Below, piece after piece: positions 1-8,645 of a stretch of 23,137 bases of DNA (the first letter of the stretch is position 1; each line of letters starts with the position of its first letter). The position numbers and the translations under genes were made by a program. This stretch comes from a virus, in IMG/VR virus record IMGVR_UViG_3300005509_000007, positions 1-23,137 of that record; one strand, given 5' to 3'. Below the pieces are notes generated by a model. The model did no database searches. It was not told the origin of the DNA and was given only the letters and a program-made list of their open reading frames with translations.

Positions 1-1
1 C

Positions 2-2755
2 GAATTAAGCGAAGGTCTTTACGAAGTTATTTCCGCGTCTATAGATTCGTCCGAAGCTATAGGCTTTTTAGAAACGGCTACCCGGTCCGCCACGGCCGGG
101 GTAACCGATGTTAAAACCGCCGTAGATGGTATTACTACAGTATTAAACGCTTATGGTCTTTCGGCGGATGAAGCGGGACAAGTATCCGACATTATGTTTA
201 CTACGGTCAAACGCGGGAAAACTACCTTCGGCGAAATGGCCCAAAATTTAGGCCAAGTTATACCGGTCGCTTCCAGTATGGGGGTAGAATTCGAAGAGGT
301 AGCTTCGGCCTTCGCCACTCTTACTAAAAACTCTATGAATACGGCAATGAGTTCCACGGCTTTAGCCGGTGCTATTACCGAATTATCCAACCCAGCTTCT
401 AACGCTAATAAATTGTTAAAGCGATTAACCAATACAACCGGCGGGCAACTAATAAAGACCAAGGGGCTAATAGGAACTATTAAAGAATTAGGGGGGGCTT
501 CAAAGGAAGAACTTGTAGAAAATTTCGGACGGCAAGGGGCAAGGGCTATCCTTATACTTACTAATAAGTTCCAAATGGCTACCGACGACTTGGACGCTAT
601 GCGGAATGCGTTAGGGGCCACCGATGAAGCTTTCCGGAAAATGGAAGCTACGGTTAACTTCCAATCTGCACTATTAAAGAATAATTTTAACGCAATCTTA
701 ATAGAATTAGGCAGTATTACCCTACCGCTTCTAAACTCGGTTATGGGAGGCCTAATCGTAGTTATACAAAACTGGAAAAAGGCAATAATAGCACTTATAG
801 GTTCCCTTATTACTTTTAAATTGGTAATGCTATCGGTAAACGGTTCGATATTCGCCGGTATAAAAACCGTAAGGGCTTATAGGATTGCTATGGTTTTGTT
901 ACGCCGGGGTATTAGGACGACCACTTTAAGCCTAAAGACTTTAAAGGCTACGCTTATTTCTACCGGTATTGGGGCCGGTATCTTGCTTATCGGTTCGGCT
1001 ATAGAATGGTTAGTAGGGAAAGCCGACGAATCGACCGACGCCGTAGATAGGTCCGCAGAAGCTATTTACGGTTATGAACAAGCGGTCCGCGACGCTTCCG
1101 GTTATACAGAACTTCAATCCGCTTTAGACAGAATAGAAGTTTTAGACAAGGAAATTGGGGTCCGCGATAAATTAACCAAAAAGGTAGTAGAAGGTGGAGA
1201 AGTAGAGACGAGCCGGTGGAAAACCCAACTAAACCAAGGTGCAAGTTTACGGTCTATACAATATTCTTTGTATAATGATATAGCTTTCGCTTCTGTTAAA
1301 AAAGACTCCGACTTATTAAAGTGGTCCCTACAAGAACTACGGGTAGAACAAGAGAAGCTGAAAAAGGAAAAGCCCATACAAGCAAGTGATATATGGGACC
1401 CGGCCACCGAAAACGCTATGGATAAAAGAGTTATGGACAAGTCTACCGAGATGGGTAGCTATAATAAGGCCTTGGCAAAAGCAATAGATACAATAGATAG
1501 ACTTATTAAAAAGAAAAAAGAGCAAGGGCAAGCCGACGACGTCTCTTTAGAAGACCTACAAAACGAAAAAAAGGCACTAGAAGAACGGGTAGAAGCCTTA
1601 AAGGAAGTAACCAGTGCCATAGTTACCCTAACTACCGCCGAACAAAAACTACTAATGTTACAAGCGGAAAGAAAAGGCGATAAGGCGGTATATAATCTTT
1701 TAGTACAAAGAAGGAACGCGTTAAAAAAGCTAACTAATCAAACAACGGAACAAAAAATAGAGCAAGAAAAATTACAAATTGTTATAAATCGTATGTGGCG
1801 GGGTTTTAAAGATAGCGAGAAAGCCGAAGCCAAGAGAGTGGCTAATATAAAAGACGAATTGGCGTTAATAAAGGCAAAACAACAAGGAATAGACGACGAA
1901 ATAAAGTTTTACCAAGATAAAATAGATATAATGGCCGAAGTTGTAAATATGACGGCTGAAGAAGAGTTAGCTTATGAAAATTTAAGGCTAAAAGTAATAG
2001 AATTAAATAACGAAAAGCAAGATAGCTACGAAGACGAAGTGGACCGCTTAAAAGACGCCGAAGACCGTAACTACGAATTAGGCTTAACAAGTTTTTCTAG
2101 GTATTTCAAAATTTTACAAGACCGTAAGGAAGCGTTAGAAGGTTCAATAGAAGACGAACAAGAACTAAAAACCAAACAAGCCGAATACGACGACCAGTTA
2201 AGCCAGTTAGCGATGGAAAGGTTCGGGAAGCTACGCGGTGGGGTTAAAGAATTTTTAAAGGGCGAACTAATAGACAAAATTACTTCGGCTCAAATAGGAA
2301 TGGCTATCGAATTAGCTAAAATTTTCGCTTCGGAAAGTCTAACCCTTGGCCTTACTTTGGTCCCGAAATTGGCGTATTATGGGGCCGGTATAGGGTTACT
2401 AGAAACCGCTAAAGGTATGGTCCAAGCCTTCGCCCACGGTGGACTAGTAAACCAACCGACTATAGGCTTATTAGGGGAAGCCGGGCCGGAATTTGTGGCC
2501 CCGGTAGAAGGGTTTAAAGAATACGCTAAAAAAGAACTTACCCCTATGATAGCCCACGAAATAAGCTTGGGGAACATAGCTTTAACGGGCCACTTCCCGG
2601 GGATACAACAACAACGCCAAGGACCCGACATTACGGAAATGGAAAAAAGTTTAAAAGAACTTGTAAAGGTTGTTAAGGGTAGCCCGGCCCGGACCACCGT
2701 ACGCGGTTCCGATATTATAATAGCGGAAAACAGACTTAAACGGGGCCGTTTATAA
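2..2755 (+). CDS. Phage tail tape measure protein (5' end outside window)
   Basis: The reading frame is open from the left edge, so only the last ~917 residues are visible; the first in-frame ATG at 194 is internal. The start of the visible part (STAGVTDVK, GLSADEAGQVSD, KTTFGEMAQNLGQ, GVEFEEVASAFATLTK) matches the conserved region of TP901-type tape measure proteins (PhageMin_Tail). Hydrophobic stretches follow (about bases 720-870 and 955-1020), then a long charged helical and probably coiled-coil region (about 1080-2270), and a C-terminal AHGGLVNQPTIGLLGEAGPEF segment typical of the family. The protein sets tail length, fills the tail tube and helps DNA cross the membrane on entry. It overlaps the next gene by one base (TAATG), suggesting coupled translation. 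Confidence 0.95.
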   Translation, partial: ELSEGLYEVISASIDSSEAIGFLETATRSATAGVTDVKTAVDGITTVLNAYGLSADEAGQVSDIMFTTVKRGKTTFGEMAQNLGQVIPVASSMGVEFEEVASAFATLTKNSMNTAMSSTALAGAITELSNPASNANKLLKRLTNTTGGQLIKTKGLIGTIKELGGASKEELVENFGRQGARAILILTNKFQMATDDLDAMRNALGATDEAFRKMEATVNFQSALLKNNFNAILIELGSITLPLLNSVMGGLIVVIQNWKKAIIALIGSLITFKLVMLSVNGSIFAGIKTVRAYRIAMVLLRRGIRTTTLSLKTLKATLISTGIGAGILLIGSAIEWLVGKADESTDAVDRSAEAIYGYEQAVRDASGYTELQSALDRIEVLDKEIGVRDKLTKKVVEGGEVETSRWKTQLNQGASLRSIQYSLYNDIAFASVKKDSDLLKWSLQELRVEQEKLKKEKPIQASDIWDPATENAMDKRVMDKSTEMGSYNKALAKAIDTIDRLIKKKKEQGQADDVSLEDLQNEKKALEERVEALKEVTSAIVTLTTAEQKLLMLQAERKGDKAVYNLLVQRRNALKKLTNQTTEQKIEQEKLQIVINRMWRGFKDSEKAEAKRVANIKDELALIKAKQQGIDDEIKFYQDKIDIMAEVVNMTAEEELAYENLRLKVIELNNEKQDSYEDEVDRLKDAEDRNYELGLTSFSRYFKILQDRKEALEGSIEDEQELKTKQAEYDDQLSQLAMERFGKLRGGVKEFLKGELIDKITSAQIGMAIELAKIFASESLTLGLTLVPKLAYYGAGIGLLETAKGMVQAFAHGGLVNQPTIGLLGEAGPEFVAPVEGFKEYAKKELTPMIAHEISLGNIALTGHFPGIQQQRQGPDITEMEKSLKELVKVVKGSPARTTVRGSDIIIAENRLKRGRL

Positions 2756-4821
2756 TGGCGACTAAAGTTAATATATTCCATAAACCGGCTAACCAAGATT
2801 GGGCAGATGTAACGCCGTTTGTAATGAAGGATGGATTCCCGGACGCCTTTACGGAAACCCTAAAGGGGGAAGGCTTAAACGAATACCGGGTTAAGGAATT
2901 TACTTTTAACCTACATAAAGCCAGTTTCGGGGACGCCTTTACGTGGCCGGAACGTTTAGACTTCGTTAAAATAGAAGAGGCCAATTCCGGGATTCCACTA
3001 CTTAACGGATTTGTGGACGAAATCCGCAAAGAATATTCGGATACCCCGGAATTTACCGTATTCCCTAACGCGTTATTACTTAAAGATACCTTGGTCGGCG
3101 AAGTAACCGAAGACGAAGGCGAAGAACCTATAACAGAATTTAAGTTAATGGATTCGCCTAAACCGTTACACGAAATAGTAGGGGAAGTCTGTACAAGTGT
3201 AAATAATAAAAGGGGTACTAACTTTACGGCGGACGAAGATAGCGTACCGACTACGGAAAGCGATATAAAAAACTTCTTTGGTAATACTATTTTTAAAATG
3301 CGACAATTCGGGTTTATTAACTTTCTATTCGAAGTTATTTTCGGCGAAGACAAGATAGAAATACGGAAACAATCCGCGTCAAATTACCCTTCCGGTTATA
3401 GGTATACCGCCCTACGGTACGATGTCGGTTTATTCATTAAGACGGTAATATCTTACGGGGCTTTTCTAAATTGGGCTTGGTCTCATTACTGGGGTTGGCC
3501 TTTTAACTGGACTATATCAATATCGTTAGTAGTCCCTTGGTTTGATTTTAAACTGCCGACTATGGGGGCTTATATTTTCGCCTACGATTGTACCGGTGGG
3601 GGGGTAGGTGATATACAAGCTACCCACGAATTTTTCCCACTTGCCCCGTTTCACGATACTTGGCCTAGTCTTCACGGGTACGGTACGAAGGTAAATAACG
3701 GCGACTTTACCAATCTGGGCAATATAGGACAGAATAAAATCTGGTCTTACTTAAAACGCGAAGGGTGGGAAAATCCTATTATAAAATTAGCTTGGGATTA
3801 TGATTCTACTAATACCTATTGGGTGGCGGAAGCTAAAAACCCTACGGACCTTTTCGGCTACTGGTTAATCTTCGGCAGTATGGAAACGCCTTTCGATAAC
3901 GAATATAGATTACACTACCGAAATAAAAACGGGTCCGACATTTTAAAAGATTTGGCGATAGTGTCTAACCGGTGGTTTTATGTGGACCCGTTAGATAAAA
4001 TACATTTATTACCGCGTAACGACGCCAACAATACCAAACAAGTAATTTCTAGTAATTTTTTAGAACGGGAAAGGGAAACGGAAAAAAATAAAGAATCGGA
4101 AGTATCGGTTTCACGTTACGAAAAAGATTCCAGTAGCGGAAAAGTAAGTACCTATGGTTTAGTATTAAGGAAGAACGAATTAGACGCTATAGTCCAACAA
4201 TACAGTTTATACGCTCAAAGTACAAGACAAGAATACAACATTAAATTATACGACCCCCCAACCGGGGACGACAGAATAGCCCTTATGGACGAAATAGTAG
4301 TTACGGCGGACGGGAATACCGCCGACTACAGTATAGGCCGGGTTATTGAATTAGAACAAAGCTTTTTAGATAATACCGTAAGTTTTAAGACCGAAGTATC
4401 CGACGATTTTACGTTAATGGAATATACCGAAGAACAAGAAGAGGGCGAAGGGCCTAACCCGTCTGACCCTTCCGTTGAAATTTACTTACCCCAACCGAAC
4501 ACTCAACATACTTGGGCTTTTGGTGGTGAACTTTATATTACTTGGGAGTATTTTGGGGACGGTTGGCCGTCGTCCCAAAGTTCTGTTTGGGTGGAATTAA
4601 AACTACAACAAGAAATGGGGCCAACTTTTGTTACCGTGGCCATTATTGCATACGACCTACACCCCCCTACCAACGTTTATTCTAGTTCGCTTACCGATGA
4701 AGTTTACGACGGTGTAAATAAAAATGCCGGTTACGAAGACTATAGGATAAAACTATCTGTATATTGGGCCGGCCAATCTCCCATAATCGCTTATAGAAAT
4801 ATAGTTATACTAGATAACTAG
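2755..4821 (+). CDS. Large tail tip / hub-like protein
   Basis: This 688-residue protein directly follows the tape measure gene, where siphophages encode distal-tail and hub proteins. The first ~200 residues (VTPFVMKDGF, FTWPERLDFVKIEE, GIPLLNGFVDEIRKE) read like a gp27/late-control-D-type hub: a displaced frame in which a value is defined, modified and reported. The middle is rich in Trp and aromatic residues (about residues 225-385). The last ~115 residues (from PSVEIYLPQPN, about base 4470) look like a separate beta-sandwich domain resembling the Kre9/KNH or Ig-like type (GGELYITWEY ... DYRIKLSVYW), perhaps for surface binding. The fold assignments are inferences from pattern. No signal peptide or membrane segment is seen. 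Its role as a structural tail protein is fairly secure from context. Confidence 0.7.
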   Translation: MATKVNIFHKPANQDWADVTPFVMKDGFPDAFTETLKGEGLNEYRVKEFTFNLHKASFGDAFTWPERLDFVKIEEANSGIPLLNGFVDEIRKEYSDTPEFTVFPNALLLKDTLVGEVTEDEGEEPITEFKLMDSPKPLHEIVGEVCTSVNNKRGTNFTADEDSVPTTESDIKNFFGNTIFKMRQFGFINFLFEVIFGEDKIEIRKQSASNYPSGYRYTALRYDVGLFIKTVISYGAFLNWAWSHYWGWPFNWTISISLVVPWFDFKLPTMGAYIFAYDCTGGGVGDIQATHEFFPLAPFHDTWPSLHGYGTKVNNGDFTNLGNIGQNKIWSYLKREGWENPIIKLAWDYDSTNTYWVAEAKNPTDLFGYWLIFGSMETPFDNEYRLHYRNKNGSDILKDLAIVSNRWFYVDPLDKIHLLPRNDANNTKQVISSNFLERERETEKNKESEVSVSRYEKDSSSGKVSTYGLVLRKNELDAIVQQYSLYAQSTRQEYNIKLYDPPTGDDRIALMDEIVVTADGNTADYSIGRVIELEQSFLDNTVSFKTEVSDDFTLMEYTEEQEEGEGPNPSDPSVEIYLPQPNTQHTWAFGGELYITWEYFGDGWPSSQSSVWVELKLQQEMGPTFVTVAIIAYDLHPPTNVYSSSLTDEVYDGVNKNAGYEDYRIKLSVYWAGQSPIIAYRNIVILDN

Positions 4822-4830
4822 GATAAGAAA

Positions 4831-4947
4831 ATGGAATTAAATAAAAATAGGGGGCGTTACGGTTTTGGGTTGCTAACGGAATTTTTTAATTCCGCCGGTT
4901 TTCCCCCGGGATACGAACGCCCCTTTTATAATAAAGGAAGAAATTAA
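4831..4947 (+). CDS. Small 38-residue protein between tail genes
   Basis: A 38-codon frame begins ATGGAATTAAAT after AGGATAAG and ends with TAA directly abutting the ATG of the next gene. It encodes a basic, aromatic, Gly-rich peptide (NRGRYGFGLLTEFFN, PPGYERPFYN). It fills the only gap between the two tail genes, and its ribosome binding site and perfect abutment favour real translation. It could also be a short leader coupling translation of the following gene. No family is recognised. Confidence 0.5.
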   Translation: MELNKNRGRYGFGLLTEFFNSAGFPPGYERPFYNKGRN

Positions 4948-5424
4948 ATGGCTTACACTGGAAGCGGTGGACCAACCATTATTTACTATGACGACCCGGT
5001 GAATATGTCTAACCCCATACGCGTAGATTTACCAGTAGCGAACAAGGGAAAAAGGGAAGACACTTATTCAGACGAAACGGACCGCTTCGAAAATATTGAC
5101 GGTAAGTATATAAGTGGCCCCCCGAGGTGGCGGTTTACCGCTAAATATAATTTTGCTAGTGTAACCGGCGGACACATAGACAAGTTAATGGATATTTATA
5201 ACCGGTCTAACTTTGTAAAACTAATACCCCATATAGACTTCCCAATGATTTGTTACGATTGTTTAATAGATTCTGTCGCCATAATACCCCAAGATGGGTA
5301 TATAATGAAAGACGAAATAGAAATGGAACTAACAAGCGTAAATTATATTTATACCCGGCCTTCAATAGATAACCTAATCGGGTGTATGTTTGCCTATAGG
5401 ATAGGCGTAAGGGTGGACGAATGA
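4948..5424 (+). CDS. Probable small tail structural protein
   Basis: This 158-residue protein starts at an ATG preceded by AAAGGAAG. It sits between the hub and the fibre gene. The middle (PPRWRFTAKYNFASVTGGHIDKLMDIYNRS, then FVKLIPHIDFP) suggests a compact alpha/beta tail protein that reads out a field of positions, similar in style to small proteins encoded near distal tail genes. It has two nearby Cys (in MICYDC) and no membrane segment. I recognise no family. Assignment as virion component rests on its place in the tail operon. Confidence 0.6.
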   Translation: MAYTGSGGPTIIYYDDPVNMSNPIRVDLPVANKGKREDTYSDETDRFENIDGKYISGPPRWRFTAKYNFASVTGGHIDKLMDIYNRSNFVKLIPHIDFPMICYDCLIDSVAIIPQDGYIMKDEIEMELTSVNYIYTRPSIDNLIGCMFAYRIGVRVDE

Positions 5425-5452
5425 CTAACAATAAAATAAGGAACTTAATAAA

Positions 5453-6580
5453 ATGAGTAGATTTTCTTTCGGAATATTTGGACAAAATAGCGACGAACTT
5501 ATTTCCGGTTTAGATGTTAAAATCCGCGACGTTAACGATACGGTAATAGCGGACAAAAGCGGAAATTTAGCCCATACGATAGAGGACAACGGGGACGGAA
5601 CCTATTACGTGGATAGCTTACCCCAAAGTCTTATAAATGTTTATGTGGGAGATTCGGCCCAAGATGAATTACAGAATATATTCTTTCCTACAGAAGCTAC
5701 GGCGGACCATATAAGCGACGATACCAAACACCGGGCTATAAACGACGTGGGTACGGGGACTACTGAAACTTTTTCTAACAGTAAGGTAAATACTCTGTTA
5801 GCCAGTAAATCCAATACTTCCCACAACCACGCAACCGAATACGCTACCCTCGGACACGACCACGACACCGACTACGCGGATATAAGCCACTCTGGAGACA
5901 ATAGTCTTCACAGAACGATAAATGACTCTGGCACGGGTGAGTACAATTTGTTCAGTGCAAGTAAAATCAATACCGAGCTTGCTCTGAAAGCTGATGACGC
6001 TGACCTTACAAGCCACTCTGGAGACAATAGTGTTCACCGAGAAATAGACGACTCGGGCGTTAATAATACGGATTTATTTAGTGCCAGTAAAATCAATACC
6101 GAACTTGCTCTAAAAGCTGATGACGCCGACCTTACAAGCCACTCTGGAGACGCTGATAAGCACCGAGAAATAAACGATTTGGGGTCGGGGGTTACCGATG
6201 TGTGGAGTGGTAATCATATAATAACTTACATCAACAACAAGGCTACATTTAGTTCAGATGATTTTGCGGGAGGCTTAGGAAGTGACGTAACCATTAAGCA
6301 AGATTTTAACGACCAAACTATTCTGGACAATAGCAAACGGCTGAACCAAAATCTCGAATCATTACAAACCGCAATAGGGGGCGGTCCCATACCTTATGAA
6401 GAACGTGCGAACCATTTGACGGCCAACTTAGCTAATAAGGGGAAATTATATTACTATAATTCCGGCCCGAGTATGCCGTCTGGTACATACGGTTTGTATT
6501 TCATAGCCCAAAGCGGAACGAACTCGTACCACCGCCTTACTGTTGTAGAGGATTCTTGGGGTGGTGGTGGAGGAAACTAA
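5453..6580 (+). CDS. Tail fibre / receptor-binding-type protein with 42-residue repeats
   Basis: This 375-residue protein is preceded by AAGGAAC. Residues 1-85 look like a beta-rich attachment domain. After this come HRxIND-type repeats with a 42-residue period (LHRTINDSGTG, VHREIDDSGV, KHREINDLGSG) and a His-rich stretch (SHNHATEYA, GHDHDTDYA) like the HxH metal-binding turns in trimeric phage fibres. The C-terminus is Gly/Ser-rich and ends GGGGGN. It is probably a trimeric fibre or tail-tip adhesin that recognises the host surface. It is the last gene of the tail operon and is followed by a terminator-like hairpin. The repeat section uses CTG, CTC, GAG and TCA codons that are scarce in neighbouring genes, suggesting recombination from another phage. 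Confidence 0.75.
   Translation: MSRFSFGIFGQNSDELISGLDVKIRDVNDTVIADKSGNLAHTIEDNGDGTYYVDSLPQSLINVYVGDSAQDELQNIFFPTEATADHISDDTKHRAINDVGTGTTETFSNSKVNTLLASKSNTSHNHATEYATLGHDHDTDYADISHSGDNSLHRTINDSGTGEYNLFSASKINTELALKADDADLTSHSGDNSVHREIDDSGVNNTDLFSASKINTELALKADDADLTSHSGDADKHREINDLGSGVTDVWSGNHIITYINNKATFSSDDFAGGLGSDVTIKQDFNDQTILDNSKRLNQNLESLQTAIGGGPIPYEERANHLTANLANKGKLYYYNSGPSMPSGTYGLYFIAQSGTNSYHRLTVVEDSWGGGGGN
5906..6157 (+). repeat. Two tandem 126-bp units inside the tail fibre gene
   Basis: Two units (5906-6031 and 6032-6157) have an exact 126-bp period, so each codes for 42 residues. The last ~72 bases of each (from AGTGC.AGTAAAATCAATACC to CACTCTGGAGAC) differ at only about four positions, while the first parts have diverged. 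A partial earlier copy (SHSGDN) lies just upstream and a degenerate 60-residue relative starts near 5726. Confidence 0.9.
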
Positions 6581-6604
6581 TGATTAGAACGTAGAGCATA
6601 AGAC

Positions 6605-6637
6605 AATACGCCTCCCCGGCCGTATTCCACCATTTTT
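6605..6637 (+). terminator. Probable terminator after the tail operon
   Basis: The hairpin AATACGCC-tcccc-GGC(c)GTATT has about nine paired bases with one bulged C and is followed, after six bases, by TTTTT. It lies 25 bases after the tail fibre stop codon and just before the early-module promoter region. The short gap before the T run makes it an imperfect intrinsic terminator. Confidence 0.5.
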
Positions 6638-6640
6638 AGG

Positions 6641-6669
6641 CCACTACCCCATAGTGGTTAGTACCACTA
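6641..6669. promoter_or_regulatory. CCACTA / TAGTGG / CCACTA operator-like repeat
   Basis: CCACTA (6641-6646), TAGTGG (6652-6657) and CCACTA (6664-6669) form two overlapping inverted repeats that share the middle arm. Both CCACTA arms are followed by CCC. The element lies between the putative terminator and an AT-rich TTATAAAAT box, where a repressor or activator site for the early operon would be expected. The two possible hairpins are mutually exclusive. Confidence 0.45.
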
Positions 6670-6679
6670 CCCAATAGAA

Positions 6680-6723
6680 TAAATACTTATAAAATCCTTT
6701 GGGAAATAATAGAAATGTATTAT
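6680..6723 (+). promoter_or_regulatory. Putative early-operon promoter region
   Basis: An AT-rich stretch holds AATACTTATAAAATCC and, further down, TATTATATT just before the first gene of the early module. No good TTGACA-like -35 box is visible, so phage-factor-dependent or unusual promoter recognition is possible. The following ATG (6735) has no ribosome binding site, so a short-leader or leaderless transcript is an option. Confidence 0.35.
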
Positions 6724-6734
6724 ATTCCCCCCCT

Positions 6735-7706
6735 ATGTACAATACAAAAAGAATAGCGACTTACGACGCTTTCCGGGAAATAGCCGACGACCCCAATACC
6801 CGGGAAGGGTTAGTCTTTACTTCCACCGGTGAAGGCGTAAAGATGTTTACGGCTTGGGGCGTTTCTTCCCGTTGGGTTAATGACGGTTCCGGACATAAGG
6901 AAATAGTTACTAATTATTTTATAAAGAATCTTACCAAGGATAAGGACCGCGTAGAAGAAAAGCTACTAGACCTATGCGAAAAACAGAACTATAAATATTA
7001 CTATGTTTCCCCCGAAACATTAGGTACGAAGTTAAACAAATTTAACGACCCTAACCGTTGGGCCAATTTACCCCAAAGCGAAAAGTATATTAACTTCGGT
7101 AAGTACCACGGTAAGCCGTTAAGCTACGTTACAAAAGACTTGGACTACTTCGTTTATATGGTATACGGTAGCGGATGGTTTCCAAGTGAACACAACGCTA
7201 AAAAATGTTTGGAATATATTGCGGAAATACCGGAAGTAAAAAAGGCCGTAGAAGACAAAAAGAAGGCCGACGCCAAGGCTAACCGGGAACGCGAAGAAAA
7301 GGACCGTAAGGTAGCCTTAAAACGGGCCAAAAGCCAACCCGTAGGGAAACCCGGGGAACGGATGAAGTTAGAACTTACTTTAGTGCGACTATTTGAGTTT
7401 AACAATTACTACGGCGAACGCGACGGCGGATATATATTAGAAGACAAAAACGAAAACCAATTTATTTACTTTAATTCCTTCCATTTACCTTTAGGCGAAA
7501 AAGAAGACGTAGAAGGTTACCCGGAAATAGTAGACCGATATTTAGAAGTAGGCGAAACGGCTATAGTAAACGCTACTATAAAGAAACATAACAATAGCGT
7601 AAAGTATGGAATTACTACCCAACTTTCCCGGATACACGCTTTACAAATTGGGGAAGACTTAAGAAACCAACTAAATAAAAAAGGGGCCAACCATAGCCAA
7701 CGATAA
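6735..7706 (+). CDS. Early protein with FGKYxGK motif and OB-like C-terminus
   Basis: This is the first gene after the tail terminator. I chose the ATG at 6735 (MYNTKRIATYDAF, 323 residues); an in-frame TTG at 6699 would add 12 residues, and neither start has a clear ribosome binding site. Residues 119-145 (INFGKYHGKPLSYVTKDLDYFVYMV) resemble the FGK-x-GK segment found at the C-terminus of exonuclease-X-like and related phage proteins. Residues ~175-205 are a charged Lys/Glu/Arg helix. Residues ~207-305 (LVRLFEFNNYYGERDGGYILEDKNE ... ATIKKHNNSVKYGITTQLSRI) have the strand pattern of an OB-like domain seen in DNA-replication proteins. A role in early DNA metabolism is inferred; the specific function is unknown. 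Confidence 0.55.
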   Translation: MYNTKRIATYDAFREIADDPNTREGLVFTSTGEGVKMFTAWGVSSRWVNDGSGHKEIVTNYFIKNLTKDKDRVEEKLLDLCEKQNYKYYYVSPETLGTKLNKFNDPNRWANLPQSEKYINFGKYHGKPLSYVTKDLDYFVYMVYGSGWFPSEHNAKKCLEYIAEIPEVKKAVEDKKKADAKANREREEKDRKVALKRAKSQPVGKPGERMKLELTLVRLFEFNNYYGERDGGYILEDKNENQFIYFNSFHLPLGEKEDVEGYPEIVDRYLEVGETAIVNATIKKHNNSVKYGITTQLSRIHALQIGEDLRNQLNKKGANHSQR

Positions 7707-8343
7707 ACTCCAAATTAGCGATAACCTAGCTATACCGTCTTGGGACCGGGAGGCCGTAAGACCGGCGGAAGTTCCCCGGTCTTGCGGTTCTTGTTCGCTT
7801 TGTTGTGTCCTATTTAATATAGACGATATAGAAAAAGTTAAAAATACTACTTGTAATAAATGTGTTTTAGGCCGGGTTGGTTCTTGTAGTGATTACGACA
7901 ACCGGCCACAAGCTTGTATAGATTTCCGTTGTTTGTGGCTACAAGCCGGGGACCAAGACGGGACCAACTGGAAGAAATATTATAGGGAGGACTTTAGGCC
8001 GGATAAAATCGGGGCCTTAATGGATGTAAACCCAACCGGGGAAATAGTCTTAATACGCGTTAAAAAGTTCCGCGAATGGGACGGCCTTAAAAAAGCCTTT
8101 AAGATTTTCGTAAGTGCCTTAAGTGATTCTATACCCGTGTTAATAGTAGACGGCGACGGGACCTATAGGGCTATCGGTAACGCTATCTTTATATGGTTCG
8201 AAAAGGCCGGTTACGAAGCTTCGGCCATTATTAACGGGGAATTCGGTAGGGATACTTTCGACGATACGGAAGAGGGAAGAAAGGGCCTTTATCAACATTT
8301 GGTCAACTCTAAAGTTAATAAGATAGTAGTAAAAAAACAATAA
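7693..8343 (+). CDS. YkgJ-like Cys-cluster (metal-binding) protein, non-standard start
   Basis: The frame has no ATG, GTG or TTG before its cysteine-rich domain. The best start is ATA at 7693 (giving ANDKLQISDN), seven bases after AAAAAAGGGG and overlapping the upstream stop by 14 bases. That yields 216 residues with CGSCSLCC at 31-38, CNKC at 54-57, C65, C75 in RPQAC and C80 in FRCLW. This arrangement is characteristic of the YkgJ family (zinc- or iron-chelating CxxCxxCC domain). A TTG at 7933 would remove the whole cluster, so it is unlikely. The C-terminal ~130 residues (IVLIRVKKFREWDGLKK ... NKIVVKKQ) are alpha/beta and not recognised. The role may be metal-dependent modification or redox; this is not established for the family. 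Confidence 0.65.
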   Translation: MANDKLQISDNLAIPSWDREAVRPAEVPRSCGSCSLCCVLFNIDDIEKVKNTTCNKCVLGRVGSCSDYDNRPQACIDFRCLWLQAGDQDGTNWKKYYREDFRPDKIGALMDVNPTGEIVLIRVKKFREWDGLKKAFKIFVSALSDSIPVLIVDGDGTYRAIGNAIFIWFEKAGYEASAIINGEFGRDTFDDTEEGRKGLYQHLVNSKVNKIVVKKQ

Positions 8344-8358
8344 GGACGGGACGACGGT

Positions 8359-8631
8359 ATGGAAATACAAATGGACAAAACGGAACTATGGACCTTTTCG
8401 ATTGGTAGCCGTAAGCTTATTTTTAACCAACTACCGGCGGACAACAAGGACGAAGACAAGGTTTACGAAGTTAAAGATAAAGAAGGGACCTTAATACTTC
8501 GGATAATAGAAAAGCCCAACCTTACAACCATTACACCGGCCGGGACCAGTTTAAGGCTAATTAAAGAAGATGTTTATATCCTTGCCGGTTTTTTACAACA
8601 TAAAGACGAACAAGCTAAAAAAAGTATATAG
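8359..8631 (+). CDS. Hypothetical 90-residue protein
   Basis: The ATG follows TAAGGACGGG at a reasonable distance, 15 bases after the previous stop. The protein is soluble, charged and apparently beta-rich in its middle (ELWTFSIGSRKLIFNQL, KVYEVKDKEGTLILRIIEK), ending in a short Lys-rich helix. No family, membrane segment or Cys cluster is visible. It lies between the YkgJ-like gene and the RHH regulator in the early operon. Confidence 0.6.
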   Translation: MEIQMDKTELWTFSIGSRKLIFNQLPADNKDEDKVYEVKDKEGTLILRIIEKPNLTTITPAGTSLRLIKEDVYILAGFLQHKDEQAKKSI

Positions 8632-8645
8632 ATAAAAGGGGAAAA

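Noticed and set aside
2736-3353. A 205-codon open frame on the - strand
   Set aside because: It lies antisense to the tail hub gene, is Ser/Leu-rich as expected from a reverse frame of this codon bias, and has no ribosome binding site. The same holds for other - strand frames (for example 151-621 and 2377-2796).
5906-6157. CRISPR-like or mobile repeat
   Set aside because: The repeats have a 126-bp codon-phased period with no spacers and lie inside a continuous tail fibre reading frame.
6680-6740. Archaeal virus hypothesis from TATA-like boxes, leaderless starts and frequent ATA codons
   Set aside because: Most genes have AAGGA-type ribosome binding sites, and the M15 peptidoglycan endolysin points to a bacterial host. 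Only two starts lack a binding site.
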